Shown: positions 25,197 to 33,318, numbered from the stretch's first letter. The stretch is 64,000 nucleotides of DNA from Sinorhizobium sp. B11 (GCA_039725955.1 CP091034.1:3722501-3786500), one strand, 5' to 3'. Made by a program: numbers and translations. The notes: generated by a model from the letters alone, not told the origin.

Positions 25197-27112
25197 TCAG
25201 CCGCCTCCGGCATCGAGCCCGCCGCAGCCGAAAGCTCGATGCGAAACACGGCCCCGCCCTCCGGATGGTTGGAGACGGTCAGGCTGCCACCGAAATCCTT
25301 GATGATGTTGTAGGAGATGGAGAGCCCGAGGCCGAGCCCCTTGCCGACGCCCTTGGTCGTGAAGAACGGATCGAAGATGCGCTCGGCAATTGCCGCCGGC
25401 ACACCAGGTCCATGATCGCGAACGGTCAACACCACCCTGCCTGCCTCCTCGATAGCCGAAACCTCTATGCACCGGTTTTCCAGCCCCTCGACGGCATCCG
25501 CAGCATTCGAAATCACGTTGACCAACACCTGCTGCAGACGCACCGAGCCGGCCTTGACCACTGGCGGCCGGGCTCCAAGATGCAGCCGCAGATCGGCATC
25601 CGCGGCCTTGAGCCGCCAGGCGATGATCTCCAGGGTGTCGCGGATCGCCTCGTCGAGCGGCACGGGGCCGAGCTTCTCATTGGGTTTGCGTGCAAAATTG
25701 CGCAGGTGCCGGCTGATCGAAGCCATACGGTCGATCAGGCCGCCGATACGCTGGATATTGTCCTGTGCCTCCTCCGTGCGCCCGCGCTCCAGCAGCACGG
25801 CGGCACTGTCCGTATAGGTCTTGGCGGCGGCGAGCGGCTGGTTGAACTCATGCGAAAGCGCCGCCGACATCTGACCGAGGCCGGCAAGCTTTCCAGCCTG
25901 GATGAGGTCAGCCTGTGTCTGGCGCAGCTGCTGCTCGGTCAGGCGTCGCTCGGCAATCTCTTCCTCGATGCGGCTGTTGACGCGGGCAAGATCCGCCGTG
26001 CGTTCCTCGACACGCCGTTCCAGCTGGTTTCGCGCCTCGGCCTGCAGCTGTAGCCGCTCTGCAAGACGCATCCGGCGCTGCCGAAGAATGGCAAATGTCA
26101 GAGCAGCAATGCAGAGAATGAGGAAGATGACAACAAGTGCGGTTCGGGCCTGCGCACGGATGGAACTCGTGTCCATGAGCACGTTTACAGTCCAGTCTTC
26201 AGCCGGCATGTAGTGCGAAAGAACGAGATATTCGCTTTGACCGCGATCGCTCGCCAACGTCATCAGATCATGCTCTTCGAATCGATGGCGGATAACCGGC
26301 AGTTCGACGAGCCGCGCATTGGCATAGCGCCGCGAGGCCTCGGTGCGTGCCACCCGATCCGAACTCAGCGGCAGGATCGCCCCATAGAGCCAGTCCGGAC
26401 TATCGGACATGAAGATGATGCCCTCGGGGTCGGAGACGAAGATGCGATATTCACCGCCGCTCCAGGAGGATTCGATGACGTCGATATCAACCTTGAACAC
26501 GATGACGCCGCGGATCTCGCCATCCACCCGGATCGGCGAGGAGAAATAATAGCCGCGCTTCAGCGAGGTTGTACCAAGGGCATAGAAACGGGCCTGATGC
26601 CCGCCGATCGCCTCCTGGAAATAGGGACGGTAGCTGAAATTCTCGCCGACGAAACTGCCCGGGCCATCATAATTGCTGGCGGCGATCGTCTCCCCATCCG
26701 GCCGCACCACGTAGATATCGGAGGATTTCAGCAGCCCGTTGATTTCCTTGAGGTAGAGATTGGCATTGTCCCGTAAAGGACGGTCGTCCGGCCGGCTCAC
26801 CAGCTCCTTGATATCCTCGTGGTCGGCAATCAGTGCCGGCAGGGCTTCGTAACGGCTGAGATGTCCACTCAGCGCCGAGACAGCGAGCCGGAGCGCCGTA
26901 CCCGCCTGTGCCGAGGCTTCACCCATATAGGCGCGCGTGGCGACGGCGCTCCCATAATAGAAGAAAGCGAAAATCAGTAGGGGTGCGGCGCAAAGCGCCG
27001 CAATGATACGATAGCGCGAAGACAGGGTCTCGCTCCTCCCTTTCCGCCTCCGCTCCCCGTGGAGGCATAACCCGGCGGCTTCAACTGTAATGAGCGCGGT
27101 GGAGATTTCCAA
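25193..27112 (-). CDS. dctB: Sensor histidine kinase, DctB-like
   Basis: A membrane kinase of up to 639 residues. A span near residues 34-56 and a second near 345-365 flank a periplasmic double-Cache-type sensor domain. Then come a coiled linker, the HisKA box ALSHEFNQPLAAAKTYTDSA and an ATPase domain with DHGPGVP and FDPFFTTKGVGKGLGLGLSI. The start is uncertain: the frame opens at a TTG at 27112, but GGGAGG before codons near 27025 suggests a shorter protein of about 610 residues. The stop overlaps the dctD-like start, so the pair is translationally coupled. Confidence 0.85.
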   Translation of the reverse strand: MEISTALITVEAAGLCLHGERRRKGRSETLSSRYRIIAALCAAPLLIFAFFYYGSAVATRAYMGEASAQAGTALRLAVSALSGHLSRYEALPALIADHEDIKELVSRPDDRPLRDNANLYLKEINGLLKSSDIYVVRPDGETIAASNYDGPGSFVGENFSYRPYFQEAIGGHQARFYALGTTSLKRGYYFSSPIRVDGEIRGVIVFKVDIDVIESSWSGGEYRIFVSDPEGIIFMSDSPDWLYGAILPLSSDRVARTEASRRYANARLVELPVIRHRFEEHDLMTLASDRGQSEYLVLSHYMPAEDWTVNVLMDTSSIRAQARTALVVIFLILCIAALTFAILRQRRMRLAERLQLQAEARNQLERRVEERTADLARVNSRIEEEIAERRLTEQQLRQTQADLIQAGKLAGLGQMSAALSHEFNQPLAAAKTYTDSAAVLLERGRTEEAQDNIQRIGGLIDRMASISRHLRNFARKPNEKLGPVPLDEAIRDTLEIIAWRLKAADADLRLHLGARPPVVKAGSVRLQQVLVNVISNAADAVEGLENRCIEVSAIEEAGRVVLTVRDHGPGVPAAIAERIFDPFFTTKGVGKGLGLGLSISYNIIKDFGGSLTVSNHPEGGAVFRIELSAAAGSMPEAAE

Positions 27113-27177
27113 GAGGTGCCGAAACTTGACACATGTCAGATGCGCATGTCTGATTGCCGCGCCGCAAGGAGACTGCC

Positions 27178-27840
27178 ATGAGCGACGACCAGATTCCCGA
27201 AGACAGCAAGCTCACCACCTCCAAACGCCGCTGGGCTGCGGAGGGAAAATTCCTGACCGGCCGTATCAGCCGCCCGGAAACGGAGCGCCTGCCGCCGGGC
27301 CAGCATCTGGTCAAGAACTGGCCGGTGCTCGACCTCGGCCAGCAGCCGATCGTTTCCGTCGATAGCTGGAAGCTGGAAGTTCGCGGACTGGTCGAGACGC
27401 CGCTCGACCTTTCCTGGGCCGCCTTCCAGAAACTGGAACAAAGCAGGATAGTCTCCGACATCCATTGTGTGACGACATGGTCGCGCTACGACAACAAGTG
27501 GAAGGGTGTTTCGACCCGGGACCTGCTCGATCTCGCAATGCCGAAGGCGGAAGCCGGTTACGTCATGCTGACAAGCTACGACGGCTATACGACCAACCTG
27601 CCGCTTTCCGATTTCGCCGCCGAGGATGCCATTCTCGCCACATCATGGGAGGGTCAGCCGCTTACCCGTGACCACGGCGGACCGATGCGTCTCGTCGTGC
27701 CGCATCTCTATTTCTGGAAAAGCGCCAAATGGCTGCGCCGCATCGATCTGCTGCCAGCAGACAAGGCCGGCTTCTGGGAAAAGAACGGCTACCATATGTA
27801 TGGTGATCCGTGGCGCGAGCAGCGCTATTCCGATGACTGA
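27178..27840 (+). CDS. Sulfite-oxidase-like molybdopterin oxidoreductase
   Basis: A 220-residue protein covering the molybdopterin-binding domain of the sulfite oxidase/YedY superfamily. DIHCVTTWSRYDNKW (94-108) includes Cys97, the expected Mo ligand. GYTTNLPLSDF and DHGGPMRLVVPHLYFWKSAK are the other family blocks. No twin-arginine or Sec signal and no dimerisation domain are seen, so it is a short cytoplasmic version whose substrate is unknown. ATG 27178 has AAGGA upstream. Its 3' end overlaps the convergent gene by 16 bp. Confidence 0.88.
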   Translation: MSDDQIPEDSKLTTSKRRWAAEGKFLTGRISRPETERLPPGQHLVKNWPVLDLGQQPIVSVDSWKLEVRGLVETPLDLSWAAFQKLEQSRIVSDIHCVTTWSRYDNKWKGVSTRDLLDLAMPKAEAGYVMLTSYDGYTTNLPLSDFAAEDAILATSWEGQPLTRDHGGPMRLVVPHLYFWKSAKWLRRIDLLPADKAGFWEKNGYHMYGDPWREQRYSDD

Positions 27841-28430
27841 ACCCGAAGAAGCCGTCTGAGAAGAAAGACCCCCGCGACGAGGATCAACGCAAATCCGGTG
27901 AGCGAGGCCATGCTCGCCGGATGAAGTGGAATTTCGCTCCAGCGCGGGCGCACGACATCAGCCGTGTTGAAACCCTCGCCACTGAACCGGCAGGTCACGA
28001 GCGAGAGCCCGCGCTGGACCATATCGACATCGACAGCCGACGCGATTTCACCAGCCGCCATAGCCTGCTGGGGCATGCCGCGCATGGCGAGCAGCACCGC
28101 CTTGGTCGCTGCCAGGTAGGCATGGGCACATTCGTTGAACGGGCTTTCCTCATCCGTAACGCTGCCCGGCATCCGGCCCCAGAGACAGTAGGAATACTGG
28201 ATTTCCGCATAGTTCAGCACACGCCGAAATGGCTCGCTTGTATACACCGCCCGTGAGGCGAGATCCATGATACGGCTGCGATAGCCGGAGATTACCGCCA
28301 TCTCGCCATGCGAGATCTCGGGCACCGGCAGGCCGGAATGACTGCCCTCGCCACTGGGGCCATGCGCGAATGCACCGCCCGCAGTGAGCATGGCAAGGCC
28401 GAAACAGAAGGCGCGCAACACGTTCTTCAT
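27825..28430 (-). CDS. Periplasmic/membrane-anchored protein of unknown function in the cobalt-uptake operon
   Basis: A 201-residue protein not recognised as a named family. It has a signal peptide ending in GGAFA, then a His-rich start to the mature part (HGPSGEGSHSG..EISHGE), a central region with a few Cys (SYCLWGR, FNECAHAY, TCRF) and one C-terminal membrane span followed by RRLLR. It lies 73 bp downstream of cbtA on the same strand, after a hairpin. The His and Cys content and location suggest a metal-binding partner of CbtAB; this is inference. ATG 28430 is chosen for the signal peptide. Confidence 0.7.
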   Translation of the reverse strand: MKNVLRAFCFGLAMLTAGGAFAHGPSGEGSHSGLPVPEISHGEMAVISGYRSRIMDLASRAVYTSEPFRRVLNYAEIQYSYCLWGRMPGSVTDEESPFNECAHAYLAATKAVLLAMRGMPQQAMAAGEIASAVDVDMVQRGLSLVTCRFSGEGFNTADVVRPRWSEIPLHPASMASLTGFALILVAGVFLLRRLLRVQSSE

Positions 28431-28472
28431 AAAGGGTCTAACTCCGAGCACAAGCCGCTGGCTCGCGAGGAA

Positions 28473-28495
28473 AGAGGGAGCAGCAAGCTCCCTCT
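28473..28495 (-). terminator. Hairpin downstream of cbtA
   Basis: AGAGGGAGC-AGCAA-GCTCCCTCT is a 9-bp stem just after cbtA on the minus strand, followed by TTTCC. It may terminate most cbtBA transcripts before the third gene. Confidence 0.6.
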
Positions 28496-28503
28496 ACCGC
28501 ACC

Positions 28504-29238
28504 TTATCGATAGGCGGGGCGCAACCCGCTCTTCGCTCCAAGACGCTTCTCAGCCAGTGCGCCAAAAGCAAGACCGAGCACCAACCAGAGGATCATATGC
28601 ATGCCGAGCGTGGTCATGCGGAAGCGCCATAGGACCGTCGCCGAGAAATTCTCCGGCACTTCATTGATTGGCGGCAGCAAATATTCCACCAGACCAATGA
28701 AGACGACGAAGAGAACACCCGCAACGATCGCCCCATTCCATGAGCCGTAACGTGCCGCCAGACTGCGGGCAATTGCGACGGCCGCGACCAGCGAAGCAAT
28801 CGAAACGACGATCATCAGGAAGAACAGCTCGGTGCGCACGCCGATCGTATCCGAGTTTCCGACAGCCGGCGGATTGGCCGGATATTTGATGGCCGGAACG
28901 ATAACGATGGCGACGAAAGCAGCTGCGGCGATAACGGCTGACGTGCCGCGTGCCGAGAGGCTGCTGAAGCGGCCATGCACGAAGGCGAAGACAAGCGCAA
29001 ACAACCCGCCGACGGCAACGCCATAGGCCATGACGCCGACAAGAAGCCCAGGCCCTGCCTGGATGGCGCGACTGACGATTTCAGGCTCGGCAGCGGTACC
29101 TGCAGCCTGCGCCGTCGCTTCCTCGAAGGCAATCGCCGCATCGACGAGCGGTTCGCCGAAAAGGCGCGCAAAGGCGAAAATGAGGATGCCGGCAATCGCG
29201 CCCGCGATCATGCCGCGAAGCAGAAGATTTCCAACCAT
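28504..29238 (-). CDS. cbtA: Cobalt transporter subunit CbtA
   Basis: A 244-residue inner-membrane protein with about five to six spans, starting MVGNLLLRGMIAGAIAGILI, the typical CbtA N-terminus. A conserved GLVEYLLPPINEVPENF loop and the late MTTLGMHMILWLVLGLAFG span support the call. CbtA and CbtB form a predicted cobalt importer found with vitamin B12 genes and riboswitches. ATG 29238 is chosen because GGGGAG lies 8 nt upstream. A RIME-like repeat separates it from cbtB, which is transcribed first. Confidence 0.88.
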   Translation of the reverse strand: MVGNLLLRGMIAGAIAGILIFAFARLFGEPLVDAAIAFEEATAQAAGTAAEPEIVSRAIQAGPGLLVGVMAYGVAVGGLFALVFAFVHGRFSSLSARGTSAVIAAAAFVAIVIVPAIKYPANPPAVGNSDTIGVRTELFFLMIVVSIASLVAAVAIARSLAARYGSWNGAIVAGVLFVVFIGLVEYLLPPINEVPENFSATVLWRFRMTTLGMHMILWLVLGLAFGALAEKRLGAKSGLRPAYR

Positions 29239-29252
29239 GTGAGACACTCCCC

Positions 29253-29359
29253 TAAAGCATGTCGCGCAAAAGCGTTCATCGGCTTTGCGATGACGACATG
29301 CAAGAAAACAAAAATCTATAACGTATCGGGCGGATCCGGAAGATCGCGACGCGCTTTAG
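29253..29359. repeat. RIME-type rhizobial intergenic mosaic element, copy 2
   Basis: About 107 bp from TAAAGCATGTCGCGCAAAAG to GACGCGCTTTAG, with terminal inverted CTAAAGC/GCTTTAG ends and the internal TTTGCGATGACGACATGC block shared with the copy at 2820-2924. It lies between cbtB and cbtA within one operon and would be transcribed. Confidence 0.78.
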
Positions 29360-29565
29360 TGGCAGGGGAAGCCGAGAAGGTGGCGAGCATCATGAACGAA
29401 TTCATGCACATACATGCCGTTGAAGAGCGCCATCGCACCCTCTTCGGTGCCGACGAAATAGATGGCAATCAACATCAGCAGGCCGCCGAAGATCGCCCAG
29501 GGCATGATCTGGCCAAGCGGAATCGGTGCGGGGGCTGCGACGGGCGCAAAAGTGGTGTCAGACAT
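29356..29565 (-). CDS. cbtB: Cobalt transporter subunit CbtB
   Basis: A 69-residue protein with one membrane span (PWAIFGGLLMLIAIYFVG) and the C-terminal His-rich tail YVHEFVHDARHLLGFPCH, the metal-binding signature of CbtB. ATG 29565 has GGAGGA 6 nt upstream; the longer open frame to 29706 runs into the riboswitch and is not used. It is the first gene after the cobalamin riboswitch and works with CbtA in cobalt import. Confidence 0.92.
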   Translation of the reverse strand: MSDTTFAPVAAPAPIPLGQIMPWAIFGGLLMLIAIYFVGTEEGAMALFNGMYVHEFVHDARHLLGFPCH

Positions 29566-29599
29566 GTATTCCTCCTGGAATGACGCGTTCAGTCGAAGA

Positions 29600-29703
29600 T
29601 CTTGCGTGCGGCAGGGTCTGACTTCCAACGCGAAGAATTTCGACACGCTGGTCACAGTGGCGCGACCGCGCCGGACTTTCACCGGCTTCCAAACCCGCAA
29701 CGT
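29600..29703 (-). promoter_or_regulatory. Cobalamin (B12) riboswitch upstream of cbtB
   Basis: On the minus strand the leader contains GCCGGTGAAAGTCCGGCGC, the B12 box GCGCCACTGTGACC (plus positions about 29650-29663), and GGAAGTCAGACC (29615-29626), in the order and spacing of the AdoCbl riboswitch core. It lies about 35 nt before the cbtB start, whose GGAGGA could be masked when cobalamin is bound. Cobalt uptake would thus be shut off by B12. Confidence 0.9.
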
Positions 29704-29708
29704 CACGG

Positions 29709-29737
29709 TTATATCTGTTCGTCAAAGATACTGTCAA
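29709..29737 (-). promoter_or_regulatory. Promoter of the cbtBA transcript
   Basis: On the minus strand TTGACA (29732-29737) and ATATAA (29709-29714) are 17 bp apart, placing the start of transcription near 29703, just at the 5' edge of the riboswitch. Confidence 0.75.
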
Positions 29738-29796
29738 CGAAACTTCATATGCGGGCGGCGGTCATCCCGCCCTATATCCGGAGGGCGCCGAGCAAA

Positions 29797-30342
29797 GTGA
29801 CCACCCGCCTCACATGGATCTGCCACGGTGCCACGGCGGCAAATCGCACCGCTTCGTTTCCCACGGACGAACCGCTGGAGGAACAGGCGCTGAGCGAGGC
29901 CATGTTGCCGGCGCCTGGGCGGGCGGATAGGGTATTCGCGAGCCCGGCGCTGCGCGCCCTGCAGACGGCGCAGATGCTGGGCTTCGACGCGACCCGTGCC
30001 CCTTCGCTCAGGGATTGCGACTACGGACGCTGGACCGGCAAGCCGCTCATGAGCCTTCACTCCGAAGAACCGGAAAATCTTGCCCTCTGGATGTCCGATC
30101 CCGAGGCTTCTCCTCATCAGGGTGAGAGCCTGGAACAGCTTTGCAAGCGCGTCGCCGGCTGGATGAACGAGGAAATGCCGCTCGGCGGCCATGTCGTTGC
30201 GGTCACCCACGCAACCGTCATCCGCGCTGCGATCCTGGACGTGCTGAAGGCGCCGTTCGCCTCCTTCTGGACCATCGATGTCCAGCCGCTCGGCATGGTG
30301 CGCATGACGCATGACGGTCGCCGCTGGTCACTGCGTTTCTGA
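29797..30342 (+). CDS. Histidine phosphatase superfamily protein with Cys in place of the RHG arginine
   Basis: A 181-residue protein of the phosphoglycerate mutase-like fold. The N-terminal catalytic motif, normally RHG, reads ICHGATAANR (Cys9-His10-Gly11). The later blocks YGRWTGKPL, GESLEQLCKRVAGWM and VTHATVIRA (second catalytic His) are intact. Loss of the phosphate-binding Arg could reduce or change activity. GTG 29797 is the only start that gives a normal family N-terminus. It is divergent from the riboswitch-cbtBA unit. A CobC-like role in B12 synthesis is possible from location but not shown. Confidence 0.78.
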   Translation: MTTRLTWICHGATAANRTASFPTDEPLEEQALSEAMLPAPGRADRVFASPALRALQTAQMLGFDATRAPSLRDCDYGRWTGKPLMSLHSEEPENLALWMSDPEASPHQGESLEQLCKRVAGWMNEEMPLGGHVVAVTHATVIRAAILDVLKAPFASFWTIDVQPLGMVRMTHDGRRWSLRF

Positions 30343-30442
30343 ACAATCCTCGTAAATTAGTCCAGCCTTACACAAGCAAACACAGTCATACATATTGAAC
30401 CCGGAGTTCCGGACTCTACGCCCTTCCCCGAGGAGACGAAAA

Positions 30443-30562
30443 ATGACCTATGACTGGAGTGGGGAGCGCACGCGGCGTATTCGCATCGTGCGTGTCGCAA
30501 CTGTCGTCGCCGTTCTCGTCGGCATCATGATCAGCGTACCATTGCTGATCAATGTCGCCTGA
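30443..30562 (+). CDS. Small single-span membrane protein
   Basis: A 39-residue reading frame, MTYDWSGERTRRIRIVRVAT and then a hydrophobic stretch of about 20 residues. AGGAGA lies 7 nt before the ATG. A clear bidirectional terminator follows 17 bp after its stop. The RBS, positive-inside residues (RTRRIRIVR) and terminator make it likely to be a real small inner-membrane protein of unknown role. Confidence 0.65.
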   Translation: MTYDWSGERTRRIRIVRVATVVAVLVGIMISVPLLINVA

Positions 30563-30578
30563 ACTGTCAGAGTACGTC

Positions 30579-30615
30579 AAAGGCGAGCGTGCTAAGGCTG
30601 CTCGCCTTTCTCTTT
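30579..30615. terminator. Bidirectional terminator
   Basis: AAAGGCGAGC and GCTCGCCTTT form a perfect 10-bp stem with an 11-nt loop, with T-rich tails on both sides. It serves the small plus-strand gene and the convergent response-regulator gene. Confidence 0.88.
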
Positions 30616-30621
30616 GCCGGC

Positions 30622-31062
30622 TTATTGCGGGATCTGGATGACCGCAAAGAACAGGCCGAGTTGGCGGATCGCGTGAGCGAAATTGTCGTAATCGACCGGC
30701 TTGGTAATGTAGACATTGGCGCCGAGATCGTAGCAGCGCTGGATTTCACGCTCATCGTCGGTCGTCGTCAGGATCACCACCGGCAGACGCTTGGTATGCT
30801 CGTTGCCCTTGATCTTCTCGAGAATATCGATGCCCGACATATCCGGCAGGTTCAGGTCAAGCAGAACGAGAAGATAGCGGTCGCGGCTCACTTCGCCGCT
30901 GCGATCCGCTCCGAGAATAAAATCGAGAGCGCTGGTGCCGTTGGTAAACGGCACGATCTCGTTGTTGACGCCTGCGCGGCGCACGTTCTTCTCGATGAGA
31001 CGGGCATGCCCCTCATCGTCCTCGATCATGACGATGGTGACTTCTTTGCCGGTAGCTTTCAT
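30622..31062 (-). CDS. Single-domain response regulator (CheY/Rcp1-like)
   Basis: A 146-residue receiver domain without an output domain. The acidic pocket is IEDD near residue 13-16, the phospho-acceptor Asp is in VLLDLNLPDMSG (about 67-78) and the conserved Lys is in ITKPVDYD. The start overlaps the histidine kinase stop by 4 bp, so the two are translationally coupled. It resembles the Rcp1-type regulators that partner with phytochrome-like kinases and probably relays the phosphate from that kinase. Confidence 0.92.
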   Translation of the reverse strand: MKATGKEVTIVMIEDDEGHARLIEKNVRRAGVNNEIVPFTNGTSALDFILGADRSGEVSRDRYLLVLLDLNLPDMSGIDILEKIKGNEHTKRLPVVILTTTDDEREIQRCYDLGANVYITKPVDYDNFAHAIRQLGLFFAVIQIPQ

Positions 31063-32552
31063 GTTTCTGCCTTTATAATCGCGCTGAGGTCTGCCGGCAG
31101 TACGAGTGTAAATGTACTTCCGACGCCTTCGGCCGAATCGACCGTAACATCGCCTCCCAAATTTCGTATTAACGAGCGCACATAGGCAAGCCCGATGCCC
31201 TCACCCGCCTGGTCCTGCTCGCCGGCGCGTCGGAAAAGCTCGAATACCCGCTCCAGATCCGCCTTTCCAATACCGCGGCCATTGTCTTTGATGTCGACCT
31301 GGACACGCCCTTTGCCTGCCGGCACTACCCTCACCCGCAAATCGAGCGGCCGGGCCGGCGAACGATATTTTACTGCGTTGTCGAAGATATTGCCGAAAAT
31401 CTGGTCGAGCGAGAAGCGGTCCGTCACAAGCGAAGGCACGCGCACGTCGATTTCCACCGTTCCATCGGAAGCGGCGATCTGATGCTGGACGCTCGCGGCC
31501 GCCGTTTCGAGCGACGCTTTGAGATCGATGCGCTCCGGAGCAAGCTTGCGCCGGCCGTCTCGCGAAATCTTCAGGATGGCATTGATCAGCGAGTCCATCT
31601 TGCGCGTGGAGGAGCGAATGAAATTCATTGCCTCCGGTAGGTCTTCTTGCACCGCAAGCCGCGCCTCCCTGATTTCCTCTTCGCTCGGCGCTCTGTCATC
31701 TGCAACAACATAAGCGGTTACGGCCTTCAGGCTGGTTTCCAGTTCGCTCAGAAAGCCCATGATGTTGACGAGCGGCGCGCGGAGATCGTGCGTGACGATA
31801 TAAGCGAAACGCTGGATTTCCTGGTTCGCCCGCATAAGATCTTCGGTGCGCTCGCTCACGCGCTCTTCCAGCCCGACATTGAGCACTTCGAGCTCCCTCT
31901 GCGCCCGCGAAAGTTCTCGCACGTGCTGGACGATGATGAGGATGGCGCCACCGACGACGATGACAATGGCAATTGCGCCGCCAACCGTGACCCATTGCAG
32001 ATTGGCGGCCCCATTCAATTGTTCCGTAACGACAACCCGCAGCCGATCGTCTGTCGAAGCGATGAGACCGGTGAGCGTCGAGCGTGCCACCGCCATTGCT
32101 GCATTGCCGGCATCGCCGCGGACGATGGCAAGTGCATCCGCCATCTGCCCTTGCGAGGCGAGCGTAATGGTCGATGAAAGCTCCTTGAGCTTGGCGTCGA
32201 TCGCATTATCAAGAGAAGCCATGCTTCCGCTGTAGCGCAAGGCATCATTGGTGGCGTCCCGCAACCGCTGACGCCGCTCCGAGAGACTTTCAATCGCTGC
32301 ATTGTAGGGATCGAGGTATTTCCGATCCAGCGTCAGCAGAAAGCCGCGCTGGCCGGTCTCGGCGTCCTGCAGCGTCGATAGCAGATCGGCGGCCGCGCTG
32401 CGCACCTGACGTATCTGCGCCACCTCATCGGAATAGACGCTGTTTTCCCGAACAAGCCAGAGCGAGGTCCCGACAATCAACGTCAGGATCAACACACCGA
32501 GCGCAAGCATGATCAGCGCGGAGCGCACGAAAGGGGCATTTGAGGAGGGCAT
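31059..32552 (-). CDS. CHASE3-domain sensor histidine kinase
   Basis: A 497-residue kinase. The first span is at about 10-33, then a periplasmic CHASE3 domain (QDAETGQRGFLLTLDRKYLD is its hallmark), a second span near 190-212, a coiled coil, HisKA with RFAYIVTHDLRAPLVNIMGF and an ATPase domain ending GEGIGLAYVRSLIRNLGGDV. ATG 32552 is chosen because the protein then starts just before the first span; the frame stays open to 32843 without a family match. The gene overlaps the receiver gene and should phosphorylate it. The signal is unknown. Confidence 0.9.
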   Translation of the reverse strand: MPSSNAPFVRSALIMLALGVLILTLIVGTSLWLVRENSVYSDEVAQIRQVRSAAADLLSTLQDAETGQRGFLLTLDRKYLDPYNAAIESLSERRQRLRDATNDALRYSGSMASLDNAIDAKLKELSSTITLASQGQMADALAIVRGDAGNAAMAVARSTLTGLIASTDDRLRVVVTEQLNGAANLQWVTVGGAIAIVIVVGGAILIIVQHVRELSRAQRELEVLNVGLEERVSERTEDLMRANQEIQRFAYIVTHDLRAPLVNIMGFLSELETSLKAVTAYVVADDRAPSEEEIREARLAVQEDLPEAMNFIRSSTRKMDSLINAILKISRDGRRKLAPERIDLKASLETAAASVQHQIAASDGTVEIDVRVPSLVTDRFSLDQIFGNIFDNAVKYRSPARPLDLRVRVVPAGKGRVQVDIKDNGRGIGKADLERVFELFRRAGEQDQAGEGIGLAYVRSLIRNLGGDVTVDSAEGVGSTFTLVLPADLSAIIKAET

Positions 32553-32601
32553 AAAGAGCGATCTTTGAGCTTCTGGTTCTAAAGTACCTGTGACCGAAAA
32601 A

Positions 32602-32633
32602 CGCCCTGCGATCAAGCTGATGATCACAGGGCG
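32602..32633 (-). terminator. Terminator after the 116-residue hypothetical gene
   Basis: CGCCCTGCGATCA and TGATCACAGGGCG form a 13-bp arm with one mismatch and a 6-nt loop; on the minus strand it is followed by TTTTTC. Confidence 0.82.
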
Positions 32634-32664
32634 CCTTCTGCCGGTGCGGCCATGAATGGACAGA

Positions 32665-33015
32665 TCAGTGCTTGCTGCCCTTGGGGATTGCGGTGTTGGT
32701 GACCGAGACTGGATCGCTGGCGGGGAATGTGCCTTCCAGCCCTTCGTCAAGCTGCTCTTCCATCGTTCCCTGATCACCCGCCGCACGGGCAGTCCGGAGC
32801 ACGCTGGGGCGAGTGTCCTCGTCGCGGATCTCCGCCGTAGCAAAACGGCTCATCACTTCCCTCGCCTTTTCAACCGCGTTCAGCCGGTTCAATTGCTGCC
32901 CGCGGTCGTTCTTGATCTGCACGGAGACGACCTCGCCGCCGTCGCCCACGAACTCGACCGTGAAACCGCCCTTGCCGCCATAGGCGGGTATGACTTGAGT
33001 GCCGACAAGTTGCAT
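32665..33015 (-). CDS. Conserved hypothetical protein with C-terminal EEQLDEGL..FPASDPVS motif
   Basis: A 116-residue soluble protein of unknown function. The N-terminal half (VIPAYGGKGGFTVEFVGDGG) looks like a small beta sheet. The C-terminal MEEQLDEGLEGTFPASDPVS resembles a short motif that recurs in many small alphaproteobacterial proteins. RBS AGAGGACAAT lies before the ATG. It is followed by a strong terminator and is probably expressed on its own. No enzymatic residues are evident. Confidence 0.75.
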   Translation of the reverse strand: MQLVGTQVIPAYGGKGGFTVEFVGDGGEVVSVQIKNDRGQQLNRLNAVEKAREVMSRFATAEIRDEDTRPSVLRTARAAGDQGTMEEQLDEGLEGTFPASDPVSVTNTAIPKGSKH

Positions 33016-33075
33016 GAGATTGTCCTCTCTCGTGGATGGTCCCGGTCAACGGCTTGGAAGCAACATTGGTTCCGT

Positions 33076-33318
33076 TCAGGGCGGCCGGATGTAGTCGACT
33101 TTCAGCTCCAGCTTCAGCCGCACGATCGGAGAGCGGTCGCCGTTCTGCACTTCGATGCCCAGCGATCCGCCCGGCCATTGCGGCAAGCCGTCGAGCGCCA
33201 TTTCCGCCAGCACATGCTTTGCCTCCTCCACGGCGGCGAATAGGTCGGCAAATTCGAACGGCAGGTCACCGGGAACCGTGCCGTCATTGTCTATAGTCTT
33301 GAAATAGAAGAGAGACAT
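33076..33318 (-). CDS. Small DUF6894-like protein
   Basis: An 80-residue protein starting MSLFYFKTIDNDGTVPGD, with a central helix (FADLFAAVEEAKHVLAEMA) and a C-terminal beta pair (GIEVQN..RLKLEL). The layout F-x-F..DG..D..E-F-x-D..A..EA..L matches small rhizobial proteins grouped as DUF6894. The function is unknown. It lies 60 bp upstream of the previous hypothetical gene on the same strand. The 235 bp before it, up to the GGDEF-EAL gene, show no other gene. Confidence 0.68.
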   Translation of the reverse strand: MSLFYFKTIDNDGTVPGDLPFEFADLFAAVEEAKHVLAEMALDGLPQWPGGSLGIEVQNGDRSPIVRLKLELKVDYIRPP

